Origin: Burkholderia sp. WSM2230
Lineage (GTDB): Bacteria; Pseudomonadota; Gammaproteobacteria; Burkholderiales; Burkholderiaceae
Reading direction: 5' to 3'
Assembly: GCF_000472445.1 (NCBI RefSeq)
Contig: NZ_AXAJ01000010.1
Coordinates: 160,240 to 224,239, forward strand
DNA length: 64,000 bases
The translations under genes and the position numbers were made by a program. The notes under the pieces are model-generated. The model ran no database searches. It worked only from the letters and a program-made list of their open reading frames with translations, and was not told the origin of the DNA. Each line of letters begins with the position of its first letter. Within the stretch, counting starts at the first letter, position 1. Positions 16,147 to 25,078 of this stretch are shown here, piece by piece.

Positions 16147-17040
16147 ATGCGCGATATCTCATGGCTGAAGGGCTCGATCACGCCCATCGTGACGCCGTTC
16201 CGCAATCAGGCCGTCGACTATGACACCTATGCGCGGCTCGTCGACTGGCAGATCGTCAACGGCGGTCACGGCGTGCTCGTGAACGGCACGACGGCCGAGC
16301 CGAGCCTGCTCACGGTCGCGGAGCGCAACCGTCTCGTCGACGTGGCCATCGAAGCCGCGGCGGGACGCGTGCCCGTGCTCGCGGCGACGGGCTCGCAATC
16401 GCATGCCGAAACCGTCGAGCTCACGCAGCACGCAGACCAGGCCGGCGCCGATGCGCTGCTGGTCGTCACCCCTTACTACATCCGTCCGCCGCAACGCGGC
16501 CTGATCGAGTACTACGCGGACCTCGGCGCGCGCACAGAGCGCCCGCTGCTGATCTATCACATCCCGGGGCGCGCGGCCGTGAGCATGGATCTCGCCACCG
16601 TGCAGGCAATCCGCGAACGCGTGCCGAACCTCGTCGGCATGAAGCATGCCGTCAACGACATGGGCTTCGTCACGCACATGCTTGATGCGTTCGGGCCGCA
16701 GTGGCGCGTGTTCGTCGGTCTCGAAGAGCTGAGCTACCCGATGCTGGCGGTCGGCGCGTGCGGGCTGATGAACGCGGTCGGCAATCTGGCGCCGCGCAAG
16801 GTCGCCGATCTCGTCGAGGCGGTCGAACGCAACGACTACAAGACCGCGCGCCAGTTGCACTTCGCACTCTTCGAGCTGAATCAGTCGGTGTTCTACGACA
16901 CTAATCCGATTCCCATCAAGTACATGATGAAGCGCATGGGTCTGATCCCCGCCAACGAGCACCGTCTGCCGATGATGCCCGCCACGCGCGAACTGGAAGA
17001 GCGCCTCGATCGCGTGCTCGAACGGGCCGCCCTGATCTGA
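16147..17040 (+). CDS. DapA/N-acetylneuraminate-lyase family aldolase
   Basis: The start at 16147 has an AAGGA site 9 bp upstream and gives 297 residues. The (beta/alpha)8 class I aldolase residues are present: GTTAEPSLLT (pyruvate-carboxylate loop, GTTGE in DapA), Tyr in TPYYIRPPQRG (about 134) and the Schiff-base Lys in GMKHAVNDM (about 163). Family members form or cleave C-C bonds next to pyruvate. The setting in a catabolic cluster argues for an aldolase or hydrolyase of a ring-cleavage product and against lysine synthesis. It lies 27 bp after the cupin gene. Confidence 0.85.
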   Translation: MRDISWLKGSITPIVTPFRNQAVDYDTYARLVDWQIVNGGHGVLVNGTTAEPSLLTVAERNRLVDVAIEAAAGRVPVLAATGSQSHAETVELTQHADQAGADALLVVTPYYIRPPQRGLIEYYADLGARTERPLLIYHIPGRAAVSMDLATVQAIRERVPNLVGMKHAVNDMGFVTHMLDAFGPQWRVFVGLEELSYPMLAVGACGLMNAVGNLAPRKVADLVEAVERNDYKTARQLHFALFELNQSVFYDTNPIPIKYMMKRMGLIPANEHRLPMMPATRELEERLDRVLERAALI

Positions 17041-17081
17041 GCGCGTTCGATGACATCAACGACAATGAACCGGAAACTTCG

Positions 17082-17636
17082 ATGAGCGAGACGATCCCAC
17101 GGCTGGAGATGGCGCAGATGCAGCCGGATCTGGCGGCCTATCTGAGGCCGCGCGTCGAGCGGCTGCACTATCTTGGCGAACTGTTCAAATGTGCAGCCAA
17201 CGCGCCCAACGTGATTCTGCACTTCATGCATTTCACCGACGCGCTGAAGCAGGCCTTGCCCGACCGGCTCACGGAACTCGGCGCGCTGAGCGTCGCGAGC
17301 TTCATGGAAAACCGCTATGAGCGTCATCAGCACGAACGCCTGTGCGTCAAGCTCGGCTTTTCGCGCGCATGGATCGAGCAGGTCAACCGGCTCGACCCGG
17401 CCGCCGCGACCGAATTGAACGACGAGGAGAAAGCCGCGCAGACGTATGCGCTCAAGGCACTGCGCACCCGCGGACTGGATGCGCGAACGGAGTTCGAAGC
17501 GCTCGCCAAGCTGGTGACGCCCGCCGAGGCGATGGCGTTCGTGATGCTGATCGGCCGCTACGTGACGCACGCGATTGCCGTCAATACGCTGGGGCTCGAG
17601 CCGCCGGTGCCGTCGATTTTCGAGGAGGAACAATGA
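17082..17636 (+). CDS. Carboxymuconolactone decarboxylase / AhpD-like protein
   Basis: This 184-residue all-helical protein has LTELGALSVASFMENRYERHQHERL, the CMD core helix pair with Glu and His in the place of the usual C-x-x-C-x-x-H. It therefore lacks the AhpD cysteines. The stop overlaps the next start (ATGA at 17633). Similar proteins appear with oxygenases and decarboxylases in many aromatic clusters, but few have known reactions. Confidence 0.78.
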   Translation: MSETIPRLEMAQMQPDLAAYLRPRVERLHYLGELFKCAANAPNVILHFMHFTDALKQALPDRLTELGALSVASFMENRYERHQHERLCVKLGFSRAWIEQVNRLDPAAATELNDEEKAAQTYALKALRTRGLDARTEFEALAKLVTPAEAMAFVMLIGRYVTHAIAVNTLGLEPPVPSIFEEEQ

Positions 17637-18622
17637 GCGCGGCGAACACACCGTTGTGGATTTCGGAGCAGCAGATCGTTTCGCTGATGAATCTGCCGGG
17701 CGCGATCGAAGCGCTCGAACACGGCCTTGCGCAGCAGGCGAGCGGCGCGGCGCGCAACATGGGCAAGACGCACGTCGCGTGGGGGCACAGCAATCTGCAC
17801 GCGATCGGCGCTGCGTTCGAGGGCGCCGGGATCGTCGGCACCAAGACCTGGGCGCATACGGACGGCGGCGCGTGTCCACTCCTCATCCTCTTCGACAGCG
17901 CGAACGGCCAGCTCAAGGCGATTCTCGAAGCCTTCGCGCTCGGCCAGATGCGCACCGGTGGTATCTCGGGCGTCGCGACGAAATGGCTGTCGCTGCCCGA
18001 TGCCGACGTGCTCGCGCTGATCGGCACGGGCAAGCAGGCGCTCGCGCAGCTCGCGGCCGTGGCGGCCGTGCGGCCGCTGAAGCTCGTGCGCGTCTACAGC
18101 CCGACGCCGGAGAAGCGCCGCGCGTTCGTCGAACGGGCGCGCGCGCAGTTCGACATTGAGATCGTCGGAGCGGCATCGGTCGAGGCCGCTGTCGCCGATG
18201 CGCCGATCGTCACGACGGTGACCCGCTCAACCGAAGCGTTTCTGCCGGCATCGGCGCTCGCGCACGGCACGCACGTGAACGCAGTCGGCGCGATCACCCA
18301 GGAGCGGATAGAACTCGCCGACGACGTATTTGCCCGCTGCACGCGTGCGGTGGTCGACGATCTCGACTCGGCAACGCGCCTGTCGACGGAGTTCGGGCGT
18401 GCCTACGGCGCCCGGGGCGCGTGGCACGAAGTAGTGCCGTTGTGCGATGTGATCGCGCGAGGCCTGGCCAGAGATGCTCTGGACGACATCACGGTGTTCA
18501 AGGCAATGGGCATGGGCGTATCGGATCTTGCATTGGGTCTGCGCCTGTATTCACTCGCCAGTGAAGCCGGCCTCGGGACGCTTTTGCCGCAGCCGCGCCG
18601 TGAAGCGCCGCGACTGACCTGA
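17633..18622 (+). CDS. Ornithine cyclodeaminase / mu-crystallin family protein
   Basis: Translation starts inside the previous stop, with GAGGAGG upstream, giving 329 residues. The Rossmann motif is LIGTGKQALAQL (about 126). GTKTWAHTDGG, then GQMRTGGISGVATKWL (substrate loop) and HVNAVGAITQERIEL are family marks. Known members include ornithine cyclodeaminase, alanine dehydrogenase, ketimine reductase and tauropine dehydrogenase. In this cluster an NAD-dependent imine or amino-acid step is possible. This may mean that the pathway substrate contains nitrogen (inference). Confidence 0.85.
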   Translation: MSAANTPLWISEQQIVSLMNLPGAIEALEHGLAQQASGAARNMGKTHVAWGHSNLHAIGAAFEGAGIVGTKTWAHTDGGACPLLILFDSANGQLKAILEAFALGQMRTGGISGVATKWLSLPDADVLALIGTGKQALAQLAAVAAVRPLKLVRVYSPTPEKRRAFVERARAQFDIEIVGAASVEAAVADAPIVTTVTRSTEAFLPASALAHGTHVNAVGAITQERIELADDVFARCTRAVVDDLDSATRLSTEFGRAYGARGAWHEVVPLCDVIARGLARDALDDITVFKAMGMGVSDLALGLRLYSLASEAGLGTLLPQPRREAPRLT

Positions 18623-18755
18623 CGATGCTTCAATCCGGCCGGATCGCGCGTGTCGTGTGAAGCGGTCTTGCCGGCGGTCGGCTTCCCAGATTTCAGTAGG
18701 TCAGTTCGGAATCCAAACGAATAACTATCAATCCAATAACGTAGGAGACACAAAC

Positions 18756-19817
18756 GTGAAGAAACGTCACGCCCTCGCGGCGCTCGCCGTGTCATACGCC
18801 GCCGTCCCGGCCGCGCATGCCCAAAGTTCAGTGACGCTCTACGGCATCACCGATGTCGGTATCGAAGTCGTCAATCATGTACCCGGGCCCAACGGTACTT
18901 CCGGCACCGCCGTGCGTATGGAGTCCGGCAGCCTCGCCGGTTCGCGTTGGGGCTTGCGCGGTCAGGAAGATCTGGGCGGCGGGCTGAAAGCCGTGTTCGA
19001 CCTGGAGAATGGGTTCTCGATCAACAATGGTACGCTCGGTCAGGGTGGCCGGATGTTCGGGCGCAAGGCGTACGTCGGCTTGAGCACGCCGTACGGCGAT
19101 GTGACGCTAGGCCGTCAGTACAATCTTCTCTACGAGCTGATGTACGTTTACGACCCGCTCAACTTCAATCCCAGCTATTCGGCGCAGGGTTACGATGCCA
19201 CGCTGGTAGGCCGCGCAGACAATTCGGTGCGCTATCTGGCGAGATTTTCGGGTGTGACCTTCGCCGCGTTGTACAGCACGGGCTTCGATTCGACGATTGC
19301 GAACGGCGCTCAGGTTCCCGGCCACTCGAAGGTCGGCCGAGAATATAGTTTTGCGCTGCAATTCGCGCACGGTCCCGCCAATGTCGGCGTTGCGTACGAC
19401 CAGATGCAGGGCACCTCGATCGCTACGCAAGACGTCACGCAGATGCGCGTGGTGGGCGGCGGATCGTACGCGTTCGGGCCGGTAACGGCCTACATCGGCA
19501 CGCGCTGGCTTAACGTCCGCAACGGCACGACGCCGCAAAGCTCGCTGCTCTACTGGCTGGGCGCCACGTGGCAGGCGAGCGCACCGCTAACCCTATCGCT
19601 CGGCGGCTATCAGGAACGCATCCGCGGCAACGGGCAGAAGGCCACTAGCGGCGTGCTGCTTGCCGACTATTTTTTGTCCAAAAGCACCGACCTCTATGCG
19701 GAGGTCTCGTATGTCAGCAATTCCAACGCATTGAACCTTGGCGTGCGCGCACTCGGCGATGTGACGACGGGTAGCAACCAGACCGGGGCAATGGTCGGCA
19801 TCAAACATAGTTTCTGA
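18756..19817 (+). CDS. Outer-membrane porin (Gram-negative porin, OmpC-like)
   Basis: The start is GTG at 18756, with TAGGAGA 8 bp upstream. This gives 353 residues starting VKKRHALAALAVSYAAVPAA with a signal peptide ending at AHA. The mature protein opens QSSVTLYGITDVGIEV, the usual first strand of beta-proteobacterial porins. GLRGQEDLGGGLKAVFDLE and GRKAYVGLSTPYGDVTLGRQ follow, and it ends in MVGIKHSF with the terminal Phe needed for BAM assembly. An ATG further upstream would remove the signal peptide. It probably lets the cluster's substrate enter. Confidence 0.93.
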   Translation: MKKRHALAALAVSYAAVPAAHAQSSVTLYGITDVGIEVVNHVPGPNGTSGTAVRMESGSLAGSRWGLRGQEDLGGGLKAVFDLENGFSINNGTLGQGGRMFGRKAYVGLSTPYGDVTLGRQYNLLYELMYVYDPLNFNPSYSAQGYDATLVGRADNSVRYLARFSGVTFAALYSTGFDSTIANGAQVPGHSKVGREYSFALQFAHGPANVGVAYDQMQGTSIATQDVTQMRVVGGGSYAFGPVTAYIGTRWLNVRNGTTPQSSLLYWLGATWQASAPLTLSLGGYQERIRGNGQKATSGVLLADYFLSKSTDLYAEVSYVSNSNALNLGVRALGDVTTGSNQTGAMVGIKHSF

Positions 19818-19830
19818 GAGCGAGAAAATC

Positions 19831-21192
19831 ATGGCTCAACACAAAGTGTCGATTCCAGATAACCGCATCGATGTCCGACAGGAAGTGGACGAGGCTCGCC
19901 TCGGCGGCTTCCACATCCGTCTCGGTATTCTGATCTCGCTGATCCTGCTGTTCGACGGCTACGATCTGTACAACTCCGCCTATATCGTCCACTACGTAGC
20001 GGGGCCGTGGGACCTGTCGCAGGTGCGCATTGGCGTCCTGCTGTCCAGCGGACTTGCCGGCTTCGCCGCGGGTTCTGCCGTCAGTGGGTTGCTCGGCGAT
20101 CGCTTCGGGCGTCGCAATGTCCTGCTGCTCGGTTGCTGGGGTTCCGGCGTGATGAGTCTCGCGATCGCGCTGTTCGCGCACAATCTCGTGTCGTATATCG
20201 CGCTGCGCGTGACGATGGGGCTCGCGCTGGGATTGCTGATGCCGCTCGCCGTCACCTACATCAACGAGATTGCACCGACGCGTTCGTCGAACGTTTTCAC
20301 GACGGTGTTCTTCTCGCTCGGCTGGGTGAGCGGCTCGTCGGCGGCGGGGCTCATTGCAGCGTGGCTTACGCCGCGCTACGGCTGGGAAAGCCTCTATTAC
20401 GTCGGCGGCGTTGCGCTCGTGTTCGCGCTGGTGATCCAGATCTGGCTGCCCGAATCCCCGCGTTTTCTCGCCAACCGCGGCCGCTGGGACGAAGTGAAGT
20501 CGCTGCTTTACAAACTGCGCCCGGAACGCGCTGCGGCCTACGACGCAGGTCAGTTCGCCACCGGCGGCGCACTTTCGCACAGGAGTCCGCTCGGCCTGCT
20601 GCTGTCGCAAGATTACCGGCTGCGCACGATCAGCTTCTGGGCTGCCGGTGCGTTGAGCCTCTTTTCGGCCTACGGGTTGTCGGGCTGGCTGCCAACGATC
20701 ATGCTCAAACGCGGCGAGAATCTGTCGTCGAGCTTCGCATATGGCTCGTTGTTCGCCGGCATGGCGGTGGCGGGTGGATTGATCACCGGCTTCATCGCCG
20801 ACCGGGTTGGCGACCGGCGCCGGGTCATTGCGATGTCGTATGTGTTCGGCGCGGGGATGGTCGCCCTGCTGGCATGGGCGACCGACCGCACTACGACGCT
20901 CATTGCCGTCGCCGGTGCGGGCGCGTTCGTCGTCGGCACGCAGATCGTGCTCAATAACCTCGTTGCGGCCACATATCCTACCGAGATGCGCGGCACCGGC
21001 GTCGGCCTGTTCCTCGGCCTCTCGCGCATCGGCGCCATGCTGGGTCCGGCTGTGGCGGGCCTCCTGCAGCAGTGGTCGGGCGGTCCGGGCATTATGTTCG
21101 CGGCGATCGGCATGGCCGTGCTGACCGCCGCGGCATTGGTGCTGACCGTCGGCCCTTCGCAACCTCATGTGATCGTGACCAACGCTCACTGA
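19831..21192 (+). CDS. MFS transporter, aromatic acid:H+ symporter (AAHS) type
   Basis: This 453-residue, twelve-helix permease has LILLFDGYDLYNSAYIVHYV in TM1; DGYD is the hallmark of AAHS permeases such as PcaK and BenK. GLLGDRFGRRNVLLLG is the loop 2-3 motif. It begins 13 bp after the porin. An aromatic or heteroaromatic acid is the expected cargo, which agrees with the decarboxylase-like gene that follows. Confidence 0.88.
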   Translation: MAQHKVSIPDNRIDVRQEVDEARLGGFHIRLGILISLILLFDGYDLYNSAYIVHYVAGPWDLSQVRIGVLLSSGLAGFAAGSAVSGLLGDRFGRRNVLLLGCWGSGVMSLAIALFAHNLVSYIALRVTMGLALGLLMPLAVTYINEIAPTRSSNVFTTVFFSLGWVSGSSAAGLIAAWLTPRYGWESLYYVGGVALVFALVIQIWLPESPRFLANRGRWDEVKSLLYKLRPERAAAYDAGQFATGGALSHRSPLGLLLSQDYRLRTISFWAAGALSLFSAYGLSGWLPTIMLKRGENLSSSFAYGSLFAGMAVAGGLITGFIADRVGDRRRVIAMSYVFGAGMVALLAWATDRTTTLIAVAGAGAFVVGTQIVLNNLVAATYPTEMRGTGVGLFLGLSRIGAMLGPAVAGLLQQWSGGPGIMFAAIGMAVLTAAALVLTVGPSQPHVIVTNAH

Positions 21193-21219
21193 ATTTCGCT
21201 TTTTTCCACGAGAACCGTT

Positions 21220-22209
21220 ATGTCCAGACTGTCCTTGAGCCTTGCTATCAGCGACTATGACCACGTGCGCGATCTGGTGACCGGGCGCGTGCAGCCGGAA
21301 GGCATCGACCTCGTGCCTTCGGTATTGAACGTCGAAGAAATCTTTTATCGCACGACGCATTTCCAGGAATGGGACATTTCGGAAATGTCGTTCGGCAAGT
21401 ATTCGTCGCTGCGTTCGCAAGGCGATGACCGGCTTGTCGGATTGCCGATATTTCCGTCGCGCTCGTTCCGGCAGTCGTCGCTTTATGTGCGCCGTGACGG
21501 TCCCATTCAGCATCCCGGCGACCTGCGGGGCAAGCGCATCGGCATTCCCGAATGGGCGCAAACGGCCGCGATCTACTCGCGCGGCTGGATTGCCCATTCG
21601 CTCGGCATTCCGCTGTCGGAAATCGAATGGGTGCAAGGCGGCGTGAACCAGGCCGGGCGCAAGGAGAAGGTGAACGTGCACGTTCCCGAGGGCGTGTCGT
21701 ATCGTCCGGAACCCGGGCATTCGCTGACGTCGCTGCTGCTCGACGGCAGGATCGATGCCATTCTGAGTGCGCGCGCGCCGGAACCAGGCCAGGAACGCGC
21801 CGGTGAAATCGTGCGACTGTTTCCGCACTTTGCCGACGTCGAGCGTGATTATTTCGAAGCCACGCGGATCTTTCCGATCATGCATCTGATCGTTCTGCGT
21901 CGTGAGACGTTCGAGCGCAATCGTTGGATTGCCGGCAATCTGCTCAAGGCGTTCGAAGAAGCCAAGCGCAACAGCCTTGAACGACTGAGCGACATCACCT
22001 GTTCGCACTTTCCGCTGCCGTGGATGCCGTCCCGTGTCGCCGATGCGCAGGCGCTCTTCGGCGCCGACATCTGGCCATACGGACTCGAGCCTAACCGCAC
22101 GACACTCGAAGCGTTCCTCAGATTCGGTTACGAGCAGGGTGTGTGCCATCGGCTGCTGACGCCGGAGGAATTGTTCCCGGCCGAAACCCTCAGCACGGTG
22201 CGGGTGTGA
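21220..22209 (+). CDS. 4,5-dihydroxyphthalate decarboxylase-like protein
   Basis: This 329-residue protein lacks a signal peptide but has the type II periplasmic-binding fold of Pht5-type decarboxylases. It begins LSLAISDYDHVRDLVTGRVQ, then PEGIDLVP, FQEWDISEMSFGKY, YVRRDGPIQHPGDLRGKRIG and PEWAQTAAIYSRG. Many family members are annotated as 4,5-dihydroxyphthalate decarboxylase, but a cytoplasmic binding role cannot be excluded. The position after an AAHS permease fits aromatic-acid breakdown. Confidence 0.8.
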   Translation: MSRLSLSLAISDYDHVRDLVTGRVQPEGIDLVPSVLNVEEIFYRTTHFQEWDISEMSFGKYSSLRSQGDDRLVGLPIFPSRSFRQSSLYVRRDGPIQHPGDLRGKRIGIPEWAQTAAIYSRGWIAHSLGIPLSEIEWVQGGVNQAGRKEKVNVHVPEGVSYRPEPGHSLTSLLLDGRIDAILSARAPEPGQERAGEIVRLFPHFADVERDYFEATRIFPIMHLIVLRRETFERNRWIAGNLLKAFEEAKRNSLERLSDITCSHFPLPWMPSRVADAQALFGADIWPYGLEPNRTTLEAFLRFGYEQGVCHRLLTPEELFPAETLSTVRV

Positions 22210-22256
22210 GCGCAACGGCAATCACGATGATCGCTTTATACGCAAGGATTTGACGG

Positions 22257-23177
22257 ATGATTACGCTGAGCAGGACAGGGAGTTTTTTCGTCGGTGGGCG
22301 GCCCGTGACGGTAACGGGGCGCGCGCCATATCGCGTCACGTTGTCATCGACATCGAACCGGGACTTCAATCCGAACGGAACCTTCTGGATCGAGGCAGCG
22401 TACGTGCAGTATTTCTTGCAGGCTACACCACGGTATTCCGTGCCGCTCGTGCTGGTGCACGGCGGCGGTCTGACGGGGTCGATGTGGGAAGACACGCCTG
22501 ACGGCAGGCCCGGCTGGCTTCAGCGCTTGCTCGAACAGGGCGTGTCTGTGTATGTCGTCGACAACGTGGAACGCGGCCGCGCAGGCTTCTGCGCGCTGGA
22601 GGACGTATGGCCCGACCGGCCGCTGTCGCGAAGCGACGAAGAGTCCGCGGCGATCTATCGCTTCGGTTACGCCGGCCACCGTTTTCCGCTCGACGCGATG
22701 CAAAGTCTGTCGGCCCGAACCGTGCCGCGCTGGCCGACCACCATCGCGTTGCAACGGCAGGCGTTGATCGATGTCGTGAGGCGAATTGGCCCGTGCGTGT
22801 TGCTGGGTTTCAGCCAGGGCGGCGGCCTCGTATTTGACGCTGCCGATGCGACGCGCGATCTTACGCGTGCCTGCATTGCTCTGGAGCCGCACGGCATGCC
22901 CGCGTCGTTCGATGGCAGTTTGCCGGACACGCCGGCACTCGTCGTGTTCGGTGACTTCATCGAGGAAGACGAAGCATGGAGAATGCACGCTGCGCGTGCC
23001 AACACGTCGATCGTCGCGTGGAATGCTGCAGGCGGGCGATGTGAACGCCTTGATCTGCCGAGCCTCGGCATTCGCGGCAATACACACATGATGATGATGG
23101 ACACCAATAGCGACGACGTGTTGCATGTCGTAATGGACTGGCTCGATGACTGTGCCGGGATGCGTTTGCGCCGTTGA
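22257..23177 (+). CDS. Alpha/beta hydrolase (esterase)
   Basis: The start at 22257 follows AAGGA by 8 bp and gives 306 residues. VLVHGGGLTGSMWEDTPDGR is the oxyanion region, GFSQGGGLVFD (about 183) the nucleophile elbow with Ser, and His lies in GNTHMMMMD near the C-terminus. Unlike the two hydrolases at 1885-3697, it keeps Ser. No signal peptide is visible. Last gene of the plus-strand cluster; a carboxyl-ester substrate made or taken up by the pathway is inferred. Confidence 0.82.
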   Translation: MITLSRTGSFFVGGRPVTVTGRAPYRVTLSSTSNRDFNPNGTFWIEAAYVQYFLQATPRYSVPLVLVHGGGLTGSMWEDTPDGRPGWLQRLLEQGVSVYVVDNVERGRAGFCALEDVWPDRPLSRSDEESAAIYRFGYAGHRFPLDAMQSLSARTVPRWPTTIALQRQALIDVVRRIGPCVLLGFSQGGGLVFDAADATRDLTRACIALEPHGMPASFDGSLPDTPALVVFGDFIEEDEAWRMHAARANTSIVAWNAAGGRCERLDLPSLGIRGNTHMMMMDTNSDDVLHVVMDWLDDCAGMRLRR

Positions 23178-23242
23178 TCTTCGTCACCCGCTACCGGAGG
23201 GGACAACGTTCGGCATCCAGGAAGTAAACGCTCGCGAAATCT

Positions 23243-23491
23243 ATGACGAACGAAATCGATAAAATCGCTGACTGCTGGCGCGGGGCTGTTCCCAATGACC
23301 GCCTTGCGCATGTGTTACGAGACGCGTCGCGCGCTTTCACGCGAGCGCTACAGACACGTCTGAATCGGTACGACGTCCAGGTCGGGCATTGGCCTTTCCT
23401 GCGCGTGCTCTGGGAAACGGATGGCCTTACACAACGGGAACTTAGCGCGCGGGTTCCCTTTCTCTCGGCAATGTCGATGACAGTATCGCGG
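23243..23491 (+). pseudogene. MarR-family regulator, truncated
   Basis: The first 83 codons are a normal MarR N-terminus: RLAHVLRDASRAFTRALQTR, then YDVQVGHWPFLRVLWETDGL, TQRELSARVPFLSAMSMTVSR. The protein breaks off inside the recognition-helix region, before the wing. After the last matching codon (about 23490) the DNA continues as hipA sequence in another frame. Without wing and dimer helices it cannot work as a MarR repressor. Confidence 0.8.
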
Positions 23492-23927
23492 GACGGCCAC
23501 GCGGCAGCTACCCCGAACTGGTTGATGCATTGACGTAACACGGTGCGAAGGCGCGAGCCGATGCTGCACAGTTATATCGCCGCGAGATCTTCAACGTACT
23601 GATCTCAGATGTCGATGACCACTCGCGCAACCATGGTTTCCTCTGGGCCGGACGCGATGGATGGGTATTGTCACCTGCCTATGATTTCAATTCCACACCA
23701 ACCGACCTCAAGGCGCGCGTCCTCACGACTAACATCGATTTTCCTTGAGAATGCGACGGAGTTTTTCGGCCTGTCGCTGAAACAGGCTCGAGCCACGATC
23801 CGGGGTAGCGGATGTGACTCGGACGCGGCAGGCGGTTGTTCAGGAAGTCTGTCGCAGGCGCGCAGAGATCGCCCGCATGGCAAGTGCCTTCGAACACCAC
23901 GATCTTGGTGCAGCATTGCGGTTGTGA
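23491..23927 (+). pseudogene. HipA-like kinase C-terminal remnant
   Basis: From 23491 a frame reads GRPRGSYPELVDALT, a TAA stop at 23536, then in the same frame GAKARADAAQLYRREIFNVL, ISDVDDHSRNHGF and WVLSPAYDFNSTPTDLKARV. These are C-terminal signatures of HipA-type serine/threonine kinases. After one frame change it reads NATEFFGLSLKQARA, and after another TRQAVVQEVCRRRAEIARM followed by ASAFEHHDLGAA and a stop at 23925. One nonsense codon and two frameshifts show that it is dead. No HipB gene is present. Confidence 0.82.
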
Positions 23928-24338
23928 TGGTATCAAGGAGCGCGTTCGAACGAGCCTAACGGTATCAATGACGGTATCGCGCTCTCAATTCGTCCTGAGA
24001 CAGCCGTGTTCGCGGTTCTTCAAACGAGGCGGGCGCTGATCCTCCGGTGTGTTCCGACAACAGCCGTCAACTGCCGGTCATGATTTTCGGCATCGCTGAC
24101 GGTATCGACGCCTCATGACCAGGCGGAAACACCATCCTCATAAGGCTCCAACTGTCTAGTTGACAATCGAGTGGGAGTGAAATCAGGCTGCTCTGCAGGT
24201 CTCTGCAGAGCAGCCTGATTTTTGGATATTTCCCCATGAAATCAAGGTCTAATGTCCGCCAAACTGCCACCGTAAAAACCTTTGCAGAAGACGCACTATG
24301 AAGGCTCTTACGTTGTTAATTGCGACGACTTCGTAGGA
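23928..24338. other. Gene-free stretch with strong hairpin
   Basis: About 410 bp with no supported gene. GTATCGCG-like repeats (ATGACGGTATCG at 23968 and CTGACGGTATCG at 24097) echo ATGACAGTATCG in the MarR remnant at 23477. The notable structure is the hairpin at 24180-24221. Confidence 0.4.
24180..24221. terminator. Perfect 19-bp hairpin, bidirectional terminator candidate
   Basis: Arms 24180-24198 and 24203-24221 (AAATCAGGCTGCTCTGCAG and its exact complement) enclose a GTCT loop. T-runs follow on the plus side (TTTTT). On the minus side the A-run gives TTT plus CAC. It stands between the hipA remnant and the DUF2784 gene, and could end transcripts from both sides. Confidence 0.65.
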
Positions 24339-24725
24339 TCAGCGAAGCCGCTTGTTCGCTACATCGGGTGGAACGCATCGCCAGGTCGCAACGACCATGA
24401 GCGCAAACGCCACGTACATGAGAGTGAACGCCCAACCGGGCAGATCATAGTAGAGCAGGCGGCTCACCCAGCGCTGAGTGAAACCCTGTGTCTCTGGCTG
24501 GCCGGTGCGCAGCAAGTCCTCGATAACGGTCAACGGGCAGGCGATGCCCAGTACTGACAGCGTCGACACCAGCACAATCGCAATGAGATGTGCGATCCTG
24601 AACCGGCGCGCGCGTATCCATCTCCAACGGAGAACGGCGCCCGCCCAGATCGCGACGAGTCCACCCACAATGCCGAGCGCCACCAGCGCGTGCACTACCA
24701 GCACGAGATCGGCTAGCCAGATCAT
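24339..24725 (-). CDS. DUF2784 integral membrane protein
   Basis: The start at 24725 gives 128 residues; the ORF open to 24800 adds a tail with no membrane character. Four hydrophobic helices are visible: DLVLVVHALVALGIVGGLVA, then FRIAHLIAIVLVSTLSVLGI, and two more in the second half (WAFTLMYVAFALMVVATW). CPLTVIEDLLR in the middle is the DUF2784 signature. Function unknown in the family. It precedes no obvious partner. Confidence 0.82.
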   Translation of the reverse strand: MIWLADLVLVVHALVALGIVGGLVAIWAGAVLRWRWIRARRFRIAHLIAIVLVSTLSVLGIACPLTVIEDLLRTGQPETQGFTQRWVSRLLYYDLPGWAFTLMYVAFALMVVATWRCVPPDVANKRLR

Positions 24726-24800
24726 GACATGATCAGATTGTTTCTCGCCGTCCGCGCAGTCCGGCTGACAGGGTAGGACGCGTTCGGCACCGTCCAGCAA

Positions 24801-24992
24801 TCAACCTTGCTGGGCGGCCCTTGAAGTCAACGGACCCGAAGAACGCGGCGCGACAGCTGGCACGATCTCTTCCTCCACGAGCGCGCGCGCCATTCGCATG
24901 TACTCGTCCGCGCAGCCTTCCAGGCTTCCGTCCATTTGCCACAACTGGTGTGCGCGCTCGCGGATTCTTTCTGCCAACGTCAGCTCGTGCAT
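24801..24992 (-). CDS. DUF2934 small protein
   Basis: The 63-residue protein has ERIRERAHQLWQMDGSLEG followed by CADEYMRMARALVEEE, the DUF2934 pattern (IRxRAYxLWexdGrPeGra...yW). These small, highly charged helical proteins are common in rhizobia and Burkholderiaceae and are often near stress genes. The C-terminus is extended by about 15 residues beyond the domain. Function unknown. Confidence 0.78.
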   Translation of the reverse strand: MHELTLAERIRERAHQLWQMDGSLEGCADEYMRMARALVEEEIVPAVAPRSSGPLTSRAAQQG

Positions 24993-25078
24993 GCGATCGT
25001 CTCCATCTGCAATGGATTGTTTGTGAGAGCGGCGTCAACGACCGCTTCTCGCGATTACCAGCGGGCTGGAAAGCGCGC

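Noticed and set aside
19801..22221. An 806-codon open frame on the minus strand
   Set aside because: It lies opposite the MFS and decarboxylase-like genes, which have clear families and ribosome-binding sites. The frame is His/Arg/Gln-rich shadow sequence caused by high GC at the third codon position.
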